Source of the DNA: Crocodylus rhombifer
Taxonomy: Eukaryota > Chordata > Crocodylia > Crocodylidae
Direction: 5' to 3'
Assembly: GCA_038503035.1 (NCBI GenBank)
Contig: JAVSML010024716.1
Coordinates: forward strand, 1-64,000
DNA: 64,000 bases
The position numbers and the translations under genes were made by a program. Of the stretch, positions 44,596 through 53,994 are shown in pieces. Within the stretch, counting starts at the first letter, position 1. Each line of letters begins with the position of its first letter. Under the pieces are notes generated by a model, which saw nothing but the letters and a program-made list of their open reading frames with translations, did no database searches and had not been told where the DNA came from.

Positions 44596-46833
44596 TTGAA
44601 ACTCATGGGCAACACCAAGGCAGTGTCTGAGTGGAAGGAGCCTCCTGAACGCTGGAGTGCCTGGAAAGGGGGCTCTCCTTAAGTATGCATGAGCTGGTAA
44701 AACAGACCAAGCCTTTGATAATGGAGAGTTCCCTGAGATGCACTGTACCTTGAAAATGGGAAATGGAGTAGGGAATACTGGATAACACCTTCAAATCTTT
44801 GGGTGCCTAAAAAGTGGGAAATCTCATAAGATTCACTGAATGTCTCCAAGCTTACAGATGCCCTGGAAATAATTGGGATACTCAGGAGCTGCAGGATCTC
44901 CTGAGCCCTCTGAAACTTCTGGGCTATGAGATCTGATGAGCTTGGTCACAACCCGTGGTGACACCGTGGAAGGTGAAGCTACGTCCTCATCACAGCTTCA
45001 TTGACTGACCAGGACGTAGGCCCGTTCAGAAGAGCCATGCTGATTTACACCAGCTGAGGGCCTGGCCTGAGAAGTATTGCAATGATGCTTTCCAGGCTAG
45101 TTAAGGGGAGAGTCTCTAGTTTCATGGTGGGGATGGCAGTAAAAGGTTGGAGGAGCATCAGCCAGGAAGATCTGGAAATGCTTCTGGCTCTCTCTGGGCA
45201 TGGCTGTTTCTAAGGTCTTATCTCCCCTCTGTTGCTTCTTGGATATGGCATATGGAGAAGCTGTTTGCAATTCTCAAGCAACCTTCAAGGTTCCCAGGGC
45301 AGTGAAGAACGGAGGAGAGTTCAGACAGGGTTCGTGCCAAGACTCTCATAACATTGCTGCTGAGTTGGCAGGTTTCACTGATGAGGTGAAAAGAGCATCT
45401 GGGCATAGATATCAGCAGGCTTGGCCAAAGATAGAGGCTTCAGAGGAGAGTGCACGAAGCCTGTAGATGCTGGGTATTTCAGACCTGAGATAATCTCATT
45501 CCAGTCCCTAATACCATAATTAGATGGGTCTCTGCTCCCCTCCCATCCTGGATCTAGGGGATGTGAAAGAGAAGCCAAGACTCAAGGCTGGGGGAAGCCC
45601 CAGGGGCAGCAACAGGGAGGCTGGAGTTCTACCTGGAGCAGGGGTGCATCTGGGGGAGGGGGTGTGCACTGGTGCACCTGCCCCACTTTGATTCCTGCTC
45701 CACCCGAAGTGGAAAACCACCTGCCTGGCAGTGGCAGCAGTATTTCTAGGCAGGCAGGTCTGAGGGATTCAGTTGACTACACAGCTCATTATAATTTATC
45801 TGATCCCTTCTAAACTCTTCATTCCACCGGTAAGCACCCTCTCTTCTTTGTAATGGCCATCATGTTCCACCAATGAAGCTAGCCTTTGTTTTGCCATTCT
45901 GCTGTCTGTTCACTGTTCCCGGTAATGAGGCTCCTATTTCACAGCCCTGCAGTATTTTTAACTCATTCCAATGCAGTTATATTTGTTTTTGCCGTTAAGT
46001 CTAAACTGTATTATACAGCCCTAGGCTCCTTGCAAGCTTCTAGATTTTTTTTTTAATTAGAGAAAAAATATGTGCTGTTTTTGCATATGATGATGCACCT
46101 CTTTTCGAATTTTTCGGACTTCTAGATCCACCCCATGACCAGAAGCCAAGGGGCTCCAGATTTAGTAGCAGTCAGGAAGCTGGGGATGGAACCTGAGCCC
46201 TGCCCTTGGTGTTTAGCTCTGGGGTCTCAGTCCAGCAAAGCCCATGAAGGTGGGCTTGAATTTAAGCATGCACTTAGGTCTGCATGTTCTTGGAGGAATC
46301 AGGGCCTTCTTCAGCAGAATTCCCATTGTCAGCAGGAGCCCCAGATTCGTCCTGTGACACTTGACTTGTTTGACATGGTGATTAATGCATAGTTGCATTC
46401 TTTTCTAGGTGCCAAGTTCTGCTTGGAGAACAGTGAACAGACAAATAAGATATAACAAGGGCTGCAAACTAGAGAGGGCCCCTTAGCCTGCGCAGTGCTC
46501 CATCTGCAACCACATGGCTTTCCTGGACTGCTGCACCTCACCCACTTCAAGACAGTTGAGCAGGGTGCACACAAAGATGCCAAATTAGAAGCAGCCAAGG
46601 AAGATGATGGCCAGTCTGACCCAAAAGCGCTGGAAGGCATAGACAGCCTCACCATATGGACTTGCCCTTTTGGTCCTTGCTGCTGGTACAGGAGGCAGTG
46701 AGGATGTGACTCCATGGGCTGGGGCTGCTTACTTGTTGATGGCTGATTCTCTCTGATTACTTTCTGGGGACCCAGAATAGGATGGGTGATGGACCTGTGA
46801 GGGGAGGTTCTGTGGGCATCAATGCCAGGCTCC
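44596..46833. other. Upstream flank and probable 5' non-coding region of GPR61
   Basis: No coding exon recognised. 45035-45065 carries a 'gatttacaccagctgaggg' repeat unit. Just before the GPR61 start there are two upstream ATGs: 46782 opens a frame that overlaps the receptor start out of frame (to 46994), and 46789 opens a three-codon frame that stops at 46800. A possible splice acceptor with a pyrimidine-rich lead lies at 46750-46775. Confidence 0.4.
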
Positions 46834-48201
46834 ATGGAGCCGTCGCTCCCCACGCAGTGGGCGTGGAACTCCTCCAGACCGGGACGACTGCTCCAGATGT
46901 CCCAGAACTCCGCACATCCCAATTCCAGCCTGGACACCAAGACCAAGGATGTGGCCTCAGAGTCTGTGGGGCTCTTCTTCATGCTCTTGATTGACCTGAC
47001 GGCCATCATGGGCAATGCTGCTGTGATGACTGTCATCATCAAGACGCCCGCACTGAGGAAGTTCGTCTTTGTTTTCCACCTCTGCTTGGTTGACCTCTTG
47101 GCCGCCCTCACTCTCATGCCCCTGGCCATGCTTTCCAGCTCTGCCCTTTTTGACAGCACCATCTTTGGTGAGGTCATGTGCCGCGTCTACCTTTTCCTGA
47201 GCGTCTGCTTCATCAGCATGTGCATCCTCTCCATTTCAGCCATCAACGTGGAGCGCTACTACTATGTAGTGCACCCCATGCGCTATGAGGTCAAGATGAC
47301 TGTCAGCCTGGTGGTCTGTGTCCTGGTGGGGGTGTGGATCAAGGCGGTGGTCATGTCTGTCATCCCTGTGGTTGGGTGGCTGTCCCCCGATCGCTTTGCC
47401 AGCTCCCCAGCCCCCCATGGTCGAGGCTGTTCGCTGCAGTGGAGCCATAGTTCTTACTGCAAGTTCTTTGTGGTTTTCTATGCTGTCTTTTATTTCCTCC
47501 TGCCAGTCCTGATCATCCTCGTGGTCTACTGCGGCATGTTCAAGGTGGCCAGAGTGGCTGCCATGCATCACGGCCCACTTCCCACTTGGATGGATACCCC
47601 ACGGCAGCGGTCAGAATCACTCAGTAGCCGGTCCACCATGGTGACTAGCTCCGGAGCCCCTCGGACTACCCCACAGAGGACGTTTGGGGGAGGGAAAGCT
47701 GCTGTCATTCTCCTGGCAGTGGGAGGGCAGTTTCTTTTCTGCTGGTTGCCCTATTTCTCTTTTCACCTCTACACAGCCCTGAGCTCCCAGCCTTTGCCTG
47801 GCCAGCAGGTGGAGAGTGTCGTCACCTGGATCGGCTATTTTTGCTTCACTTCCAACCCTTTCTTCTATGGGTGCCTCAACCGGCAGATCCGCGGAGAGCT
47901 CAGCAGGCACCTCACCTGCTTCTTCAAGCAGCCGCCAGAGGATGACCTCAGGCTGCCCAGCCAAGAGGGCTCCATCGAGGAGAATTTCTTGCAGTTCCTT
48001 CAGGGGACAGGCTGTAACGCGGAGACCAGGAACATTCATGCCCACGCCAGTCCCAAGAGGGACCAGCCCACCATTGACTTCCGAATCCCTGGACAGATTG
48101 CCGAGGAGACCTCGGAGTTCCTCGACCAGCACCTGAACAGTGATATCACCGTCCCTGACAGCTACATCAGGACAGCGCCTTCGCCCAAGCCTGAGCTGTA
48201 G
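46834..48201 (+). CDS. GPR61: GPR61, orphan class A G-protein-coupled receptor
   Basis: Intact intronless reading frame of 455 codons; human GPR61 is 451 residues. It is a plasma-membrane amine-type orphan receptor, reported as constitutively Gs-active and linked to appetite and body weight. Start: ATG 46834 gives MEPS..., which aligns with the mammalian MESSP start; an in-frame ATG at 46822 would add only four residues. Visible: N-glycosylation sites N12 and N30; seven hydrophobic helices at about 44-68, 76-100, 116-138, 156-180, 208-232, 289-313 and 327-347; sodium-pocket Asp87 in helix 2; disulphide pair C116-C199; ERYYYVVHP (140-148) in place of DRY; CWLP (303-306); and NPFFY (351-355). 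Long ICL3 (about 233-288) with a Ser-rich ESLSSRSTMVTSS stretch. The C tail (356-455) is strongly conserved, including SIEENFLQFLQGTGC and DFRIPGQIAEETSEFL. The clear full-length match and synteny with GNAI3 separate it from the related GPR62. Confidence 0.97.
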   Translation: MEPSLPTQWAWNSSRPGRLLQMSQNSAHPNSSLDTKTKDVASESVGLFFMLLIDLTAIMGNAAVMTVIIKTPALRKFVFVFHLCLVDLLAALTLMPLAMLSSSALFDSTIFGEVMCRVYLFLSVCFISMCILSISAINVERYYYVVHPMRYEVKMTVSLVVCVLVGVWIKAVVMSVIPVVGWLSPDRFASSPAPHGRGCSLQWSHSSYCKFFVVFYAVFYFLLPVLIILVVYCGMFKVARVAAMHHGPLPTWMDTPRQRSESLSSRSTMVTSSGAPRTTPQRTFGGGKAAVILLAVGGQFLFCWLPYFSFHLYTALSSQPLPGQQVESVVTWIGYFCFTSNPFFYGCLNRQIRGELSRHLTCFFKQPPEDDLRLPSQEGSIEENFLQFLQGTGCNAETRNIHAHASPKRDQPTIDFRIPGQIAEETSEFLDQHLNSDITVPDSYIRTAPSPKPEL

Positions 48202-48382
48202 CACTACTTTGCACTTGACAATCTCGTTCTATGAATGTGTGGAACAATGCAGAAGCCAGCTGCCAGCGGCGGCAGTGGTGGTGGTGGTGAATACCAAACC
48301 CAACCATGGTGACTGAATCTGCATCCTTCTGCCTCAGTGCCCAACCTGGAAAGCAGCAGGGCCTGGTGTTTGAGTCCTTCTG

Positions 48383-48442
48383 GTTAGTTTAGATTGGTGT
48401 TGTGGCATTTCTGATTAATCCCTTTTTCACTTGGTTTGGAAG
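48383..48442 (+). repeat. Direct repeat flanking GPR61, downstream copy
   Basis: Partner of 44531-44595. 'gttagtttagattggtgttgtggcatttct' and 'cacttggtttggaag' are shared, with a five-base shorter middle. It lies about 180 bp after the GPR61 stop codon, probably in the 3' UTR. Confidence 0.75.
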
Positions 48443-50285
48443 CAGAAAGAGTCCCAGGCTCCCCAGATTTCCTCTGTGTCCCTTGCAAGTTTCCAAAAGA
48501 GCTTTGACATGGTTTGGTCTCCATTTCCATTTCCTCTTGACCCTTTTTACTCTGATTTCTGCCCTTTTCCCATCCCAGTAGGAAAATAAGGAAGACAGTG
48601 GGCTTCCCAGCACTCAACCCTGCAGCTGCAATGGCTTTCCCAACCTGGGACCCCACTGAGGAGAAGGGGCACGGAGAAGGAAGGGAGAGATGCCCCTTGC
48701 TGGTGTTTGACCAAGGCATGGCCAACCCTCCCCCATCTCTGGGAGCATCAGGGGAGAGGGCATTGAGAGGAACCAGTGCAAGCCAGGATTGCAGTAGAAC
48801 AAGTGGCCTTTTACCTCCAGTTCCCCACAGGTTTCCTTTGAACCAGCAGAGTCTCCTCCCTTGCTCTCCATCTTGCACGCCCTGAGCTGGGCATAGGCTC
48901 CAGAACAATTTCCTTCCTTCTCCTTTGGTCTTCCAGCAACCCCCACCCAGCTTAGCCTGCCCTGGCCTGGCCTTTCTCTGTCTCCTCCAAAGTGCTGCTT
49001 GTGTTCATGGCCCCTGCCCCAAGAAGGAGGCAAGGCCCAGGAGCAAGTCTTTTCCCACTCCAGCTCCTGCCTGAGGGGATGCTTTTCCCCAGGTGAGAGT
49101 GACTTGGGTGCTGAGCCCAGGCCCCACTTTTCTCCATCAGTGCTGCTCTGTGGGCCTGGAGGGTCTCACCCCTTTGACCCCAGCAGCACATGGCCCAGCA
49201 CAGACAGCCTGTTCCACAGCGCCAGGGACCACAGGGTCACAGCTGCCTGGCCGGTGGTGCCCATGCCTCTCTGAGCCCAGGCAGAAGCTCTCACCAGGCT
49301 CTGGGTGGGGGGGGGAGGGGTGGGGGCAGAAAACAATGATGGTGGTTTTTGTATTGATCTGGCTCATCTTTTCCTTCTCAGCACCTGCCTCTCCTGTCTC
49401 CCCTCCCATGGCAGTGGGGTCTCTAACTCCAGAAGCACAGGCAGCATGGGATAAAGCATCCCTGCTGGCTGGCCCATGGTGGACTCTTTGCTGGCTGGGG
49501 GAGACTCTGGAAGTGCCGATGCCTCCTCATAGCAAGGTCGGATTAGAGCTGGGCTGAACCTGCACCTTTGCCCATTGCACGGCTGCCACTACAGGCACGA
49601 GGGGTCCAGCTGCATCTTTCCAACTGGGCCCCATGCTGGAATAAATGGTTCTGGTCCTGGCCTGCTGGACAGACCCTAGCGAGACAGCAGGAGTAGTTGG
49701 GGTCTAGCAGGACCTGAGTGGTTGGGGTATTGGGTTACAAAAGGAACAGGTGGTTCTGACTGAGACCCTGTTTGACTTCCTTTCTCTCAGCAGATCAACT
49801 AGTGGGTGGTGGGGAGGGGGACCATGCTGGTTTGGATTCCCCTCTGCTTTCCCCTCTGGCATTCATCTCAGCCAGCAGGCAAAGAGCTCTGCAACAGGGA
49901 TCAGCCGACAGTCCTCAGCCTGCTGGAACCAATGGCCTTACAAACCACCACCGATTGCAGCAGAGCTAGGGAGTGGCCTCTTGTGGCCAGTGCCCCTTTC
50001 TCTGCTGGGCAGGAGGGCAGGGAATCACAGGGAGAAGAGACCAGCCCTCCTTTGGGATTTGACGATGCACTAATCTTAATCCTGGGGGTCCTGCCTTCAG
50101 AGCCTGTCAGGGCTGAGCCTGGCTGTGAGCTTCAGGCTGCACAGCCCCCTCTGCACGCCAGCCCTGGGTCCTGAGCTGGCTGGCAGGGACATGCCCCAGC
50201 AGCCCTGTCTGACCTCCACCACTGCTTCCTGAGGGGTAGGACGTGAGGACATTTTTATGTCGGATGGTTTCATCCTGGAGTAACA

Positions 50286-50291
50286 AATAAA
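50286..50291 (+). terminator. Candidate polyadenylation signal of GPR61
   Basis: Canonical AATAAA with a GT-rich downstream element about 20 bases on. The alternative hexamer at 49640 lacks an obvious GT-rich partner. Confidence 0.45.
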
Positions 50292-50954
50292 ACTATTTAT
50301 TATGAAACGTGCCTCCCTGTCTGTGAGGGACCGGACAGGGGTTGGGCCTCTGCTCATAAACCCCTGAACAGGCTGGACAAGAATCCTGTCCAGCTTTGAT
50401 GGGGCTGCTGGTCAGGCTGGTTTGAAGATGGGGCTAGGAGTCCCCTGGTAGATCTGGCACGAGGAGTTTATCTGCTCCCCATGTTACCTTGCAGCATTTA
50501 TCTCTGCAGAGCTTTGGAAGGAGCACTGTCCAGCAGGTGCAGCACGAGCTTCAGGGTCCAGGTCCGGAGAGCTGGGCTCCACTCCAGCCCTGTCACAGAG
50601 CCTCTCAATGGGCAAGTCGCTTTGGCTTAGGTTCTCAGAAGTAGTGGCCTAAACTTTGAGGGAAGAAGCATGCTACATTGCGGTGGCGGATAGTTGGGGC
50701 ACCTTGCTTGGACTCCAGAAGCAGGAGTTTGAGTTGCACGCCAGACTCATTCCAAAGGTAAATGAACACTCAGTCCTTCAGGCTGGCAGGTTTAAGGCAG
50801 CTGGGGGTGCTGCTGGCTGCAGTGCTCCCCTGTGTACCATTGTCGATGGAGAGGGTTATGCCTCAGCCACGCTAGCCCAAAGCCCTGATTGGGTTTGGTG
50901 GATCCTTGATTTTTATCCCTAGATCTCAAAGGGCATCAGAAAAGCGAGGAAATG

Positions 50955-51105
50955 CTAGAAACACCCCCCTCCCCACTTCATAACGGCAGGAAGACTAAAG
51001 GCACAGAAAGAGGAGTGACTTGGCCACGGTCATACAACAAGTCAGTGGCAAAGCTTTGGAGTATAGAACTCACTCAGGTGTCCTGACTCAACCAGCACCC
51101 CCTGC
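50955..51105 (-). mobile_element. MIR-type SINE, reverse orientation
   Basis: 'cacttcataacggcaggaagactaaaggcacagaaagaggagtgacttggccacggtcatacaacaagtcagtggcaaagc' then 'gaactcactcaggtgtcctgactc' is an inverted MIR core. Confidence 0.8.
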
Positions 51106-51305
51106 AAGGCATAGGGCACTGTGCTCTGATTTGTACCTTCTCTGGAGCGGGGGACGGGACAGTAATAGCACATTTTATTCTAGGCTCTCAGGCTTCTCCC
51201 ATATAGACAAGTTGAAATGATCAAGGGCAGAAGAAAGTGCAGAGAAGTTTGGCGTCAAAAGGCCAGTGGAAGAAGCCAGTGACAAGAATAGAAGTGAACC
51301 AAGAA

Positions 51306-51780
51306 GGAAGGCATCGTGGTCTAGTGCCGCGATCCTCAACCTGGGTGCCTTGAGAGCTTTTCAAGGGAGCCCTGGGGTGTCATTCAATGTTAGCCCTAGT
51401 AGGTGTGTAAACGTGATGCACAAGATAAACCCACTGATTTCAAATAAGAATCCACAGCGTTAAAAACATTCTGACCTGCTGTGCCCTTTCTCAGTTCTTT
51501 GCAATAGAAAAATTGCCACATTATTTTTCCACTGTCAAAAAATGAGTGAAAACTAAGAACTGGCATTTTCCCTGGGCTGCTCTGAGCCTAACAAGGAGTG
51601 CCTTGAGTCTAAACAGGCTGACAAACACTGGTCCAGTGGTTCCAGCAGGGCGTGTGTGAAGGGGTCAGAACTCCTTGATTCTATTCCCCAACTCTGCTAC
51701 CAATTCACTTTGTGCCCAGGCATGGCCTGTCCTCTCTTCGCCTCCATAAAATGGGGACAGTTGTATTTAAGTATGTTGCC
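51306..51780 (+). mobile_element. MIR-type SINE interrupted by an hAT MITE
   Basis: The MIR head 'aggcatcgtggtctagtg' (to 51326) continues after the hAT element at 51631 with 'gtccagtggttccagcaggg', then 'ggggtcagaactccttgattctattccccaactctgctacc', 'ttgtgcccaggcatggcctgtcctc' and 'ctccataaaatggggacagttgtatttaagtatgttgcc'. Joining the two parts at the duplicated octamer restores the normal MIR order, so the MIR was present first. Confidence 0.85.
51319..51638 (-). mobile_element. hAT MITE family A, copy 3, nested in a MIR
   Basis: Element 51327-51630, inverted relative to copies 1 and 2. Left end ccgcgatcctcaacc, right end ggctgacaaacactg. Flanking octamers gtctagtg (51319-51326) and gtccagtg (51631-51638) agree in 7 of 8 bases, the expected hAT target duplication. 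Interior phrases ('gatttcaaataagaatccacagcgttaaaaa', 'cagttctttgcaatagaaaaat') match copy 4 closely. Confidence 0.9.
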
Positions 51781-52918
51781 TGAGCAATGTGTAATTCAAC
51801 GTACACACCACGGCGATGTGTAATTCAACAATGCAGGTGCTAGCAAGCACAAAGTGCTTTGAGGTCCCATAAGAAACAGGCCTTGGATCTGTGCAGATAG
51901 TGCATGTTATTTTGCAGCTATCTAGTTGGTTTAATAAAAGATAGTGCCTCTTCCTCAAGAGTTTTGGACGCCTTGTGACAACTCAGACACCCTTGGGGAC
52001 AGCGCACAAGCAGCTCAGCAGGCAGGGAACAGGCACAATGGGGGAGGCCCATCCACCGCTGCCACTGTCCTCAGCTGATCTAGGAATGGAGGGAGCCCAA
52101 GGGATGGTTCTGCAGGGAGCATATGCACAGGGTGCTAGGGACAGTAATGGTGGGTGGGTTCCCTCTTCCTGCACTTGCTGTGTCCCCTGCAGCGGTCCTT
52201 CACACGGGTGGGTGTGGGGGTCTACACAGCCCCACTGGATCTGCCCCTGTCCCCACAAAGTATGAGGTCTGGCCTTGGACTGCGCGTGCACCAGCCCATG
52301 ACTGCACGCATCTGTGCTTGTGATCACAGACTGGCTCCCAGTCCCTGCTGCATGGCCTTTCCTCCCCCTCCACTTCCCCCTCACATCCCTGGCGGATCCA
52401 TCTGCTCTGACCTTTCACGCTCACAGACACTGGAACCTTTTAAGCCCCCTGGGTGTGTGCTTGCTTGATGATCACTCATCCCTTTGTGAGGGGGGACTCC
52501 AGAAATAGCCCTCTCTGAAGACCACTTCCTTCATCCCCTGGGTGTGGGCTGCCGTCAACCATGAGAGCTGGGGAAAGAGCTTGTGTTGTGCCATCCGAGT
52601 GGTGAGTCAGCCTCACCTGGGTAACAGGGACCCATCTCAAGGGAGATGCTGTGAAGGAACAGTGGCCCAGAACCAGGAGGGAGCCACTTCTTTCAGGACC
52701 CCAGGGTTTCTCTGGTCCCTCGTCCTCCTTCCCCACGGCTGGGGGAGGGTCTTGTCAACATCATGCTGGACTGGGGAACCACTGCTAGGGCTCTGGAAGT
52801 CCCTTTTCATTCCACTCCGCTTCTCTGGTAAGGGCCTCCTCCTTGTGTGAGAGGGGAGTTCAGCCGGTGACGACCTCTCTGAGCTGAGATTGCCAACAGA
52901 TGGCAATTGGAGCAACCT

Positions 52919-53182
52919 GGCCGCGTCTACCCGAGCTGGTTATTGCGCAGTCATTTAGTACTTGCATACCCAAGTACTGAATGACCGTGCAGTAACCAGC
53001 GTTACTGTGCAATAGCGTCCCGACATGGCTTTGTGGTGATCCTGACTGCACAGTAGCTCATTGCTATGGTGAAGTATCTCATTACTGCTGCACAGTAGCA
53101 TCGCGTGGCAGTTGTGCCCTGCGACGCTCCTGCGCAGTACTAATGAGGTACTGTGCAGTAAGTGTCTCGTGTAGGCACAGCC
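52919..53182. mobile_element. MITE, Chompy/PIF-Harbinger-like, copy 2
   Basis: Ends ggccgcgtctac and gtaggcacagcc are imperfect inverted repeats related to those of 36247-36501. The interior is packed with 'ttactgtgcaatag', 'actgcacagtag', 'tgcgcagtac' and similar self-complementary words. No target duplication remains. Non-coding. Confidence 0.65.
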
Positions 53183-53574
53183 ACGGTGTCCTACCAGTGC
53201 ATTTCAAACAGCCTACTGTTGTCAGATTGTCATTGCCAGCCCAGTCTGGATATGAGCCAGTGCACAGCCCACTGGTCCTCTCCTGAGCCACCCAGAACTC
53301 CCCTCCCATCCACACTGTGCCAGTCTGTCCTAGCTTGTCCTGGCTCTGGCCCTCTTTTCCCAAGGGGCTGTCCCCCTGCTCTGTCTCTGCAGGCTGACAT
53401 CTTCCCCTAGCACCTACCTGAAAATGCACTCCTAGCCACCAGGCTCTTCTCTAGTTAGTTAGAGACCACTGTTCACTCTTTCCTGTTTGTGTCCTAGTGA
53501 TATCCTTGTCCCATGAGCAAGAGACCAGGGGCTGATTTCCAAGATGGGGAGACTCCTGCTTTTAAACTCAGTAT

Positions 53575-53846
53575 CAGTGGTTCTCAACCATGTTGGCACC
53601 CCTCACTGGATTCGAGGCTCTCCCCATAACTTTGGTGAGTTGAATAGCACCTCATTTCAAAAACTAACTTTTATATTACCATGCTGACCTCCTTGCAGAT
53701 GGGCTGGGCAGTGATGATGAGAGAGCAGCCAGGCAGGGACAAGCCTGAGCCCACAGATGTCTGCTTATTTCCTCACACCCTGTGGCACCCTTCAAAGAAG
53801 CTGGAGGCACCCCAGGGTGCCCTGGCACCCTGGTTGATAATCTAAT
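53575..53846 (+). mobile_element. hAT MITE family B, copy 1
   Basis: Starts CAGTGGTTCTCAACC with 'atgttggcacccct' and ends 'gcaccctggttgataatct', related to but distinct from family A. The interior phrases 'cacctcatttcaaaaacta' and 'gcagccaggcagggacaagcctgagcc...ctgcttatttcctcac' recur in 59480-59690. Confidence 0.7.
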
Positions 53847-53870
53847 CTACCTGCAGTTCCCAGGCACAGT

Positions 53871-53885
53871 CAGCAGGTGGCGCTA
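53871..53885 (+). promoter_or_regulatory. Candidate CTCF binding site
   Basis: CAGCAGGTGGCGCTA fits the core vertebrate CTCF consensus (CCASYAGRKGGCRSY) except at the first C. It lies between GPR61 and the GNAI3 promoter, 25 bases beyond the right end of an hAT MITE, and may mark an insulator between the two genes. Occupancy cannot be judged from sequence. Confidence 0.5.
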
Positions 53886-53994
53886 TGAGCACAGCCGTGC
53901 CAGGAACATTGCAGGAGCAAGGGGTTTTTTTTTGGTGATTTCTTTCTTGGGGCCAGGCACAGAGCTGGGAGAGATGTTAGACAAGGGGGCATGA

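Larger units (their letters stand above)
48202..50310 (+). other. Probable GPR61 3' untranslated region
   Basis: No gene follows before the CTCF-like and CR1 region. AATAAA hexamers occur at 49640-49645 and 50286-50291. The second is followed within 30 bases by a GT-rich stretch (gtgcctccctgtctgtgag), the usual arrangement of a vertebrate polyadenylation site, so a roughly 2.1-kb 3' UTR is plausible. G-rich runs lie at 49300-49326. The repeat copy at 48383-48442 would be inside this UTR. Confidence 0.5.

Noticed and set aside
1..46800. AMIGO1 coding region expected from human synteny
   Set aside because: No leucine-rich-repeat frame of suitable length on either strand.
46329..47177. 282-codon minus-strand frame overlapping GPR61
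   Set aside because: Antisense shadow of the receptor gene, as is the 195-codon frame at 47617-48204.
53575..53846. 8-bp target duplication for this hAT MITE
   Set aside because: Flanking octamers ctcagtat and ctacctgc share too few bases to count.
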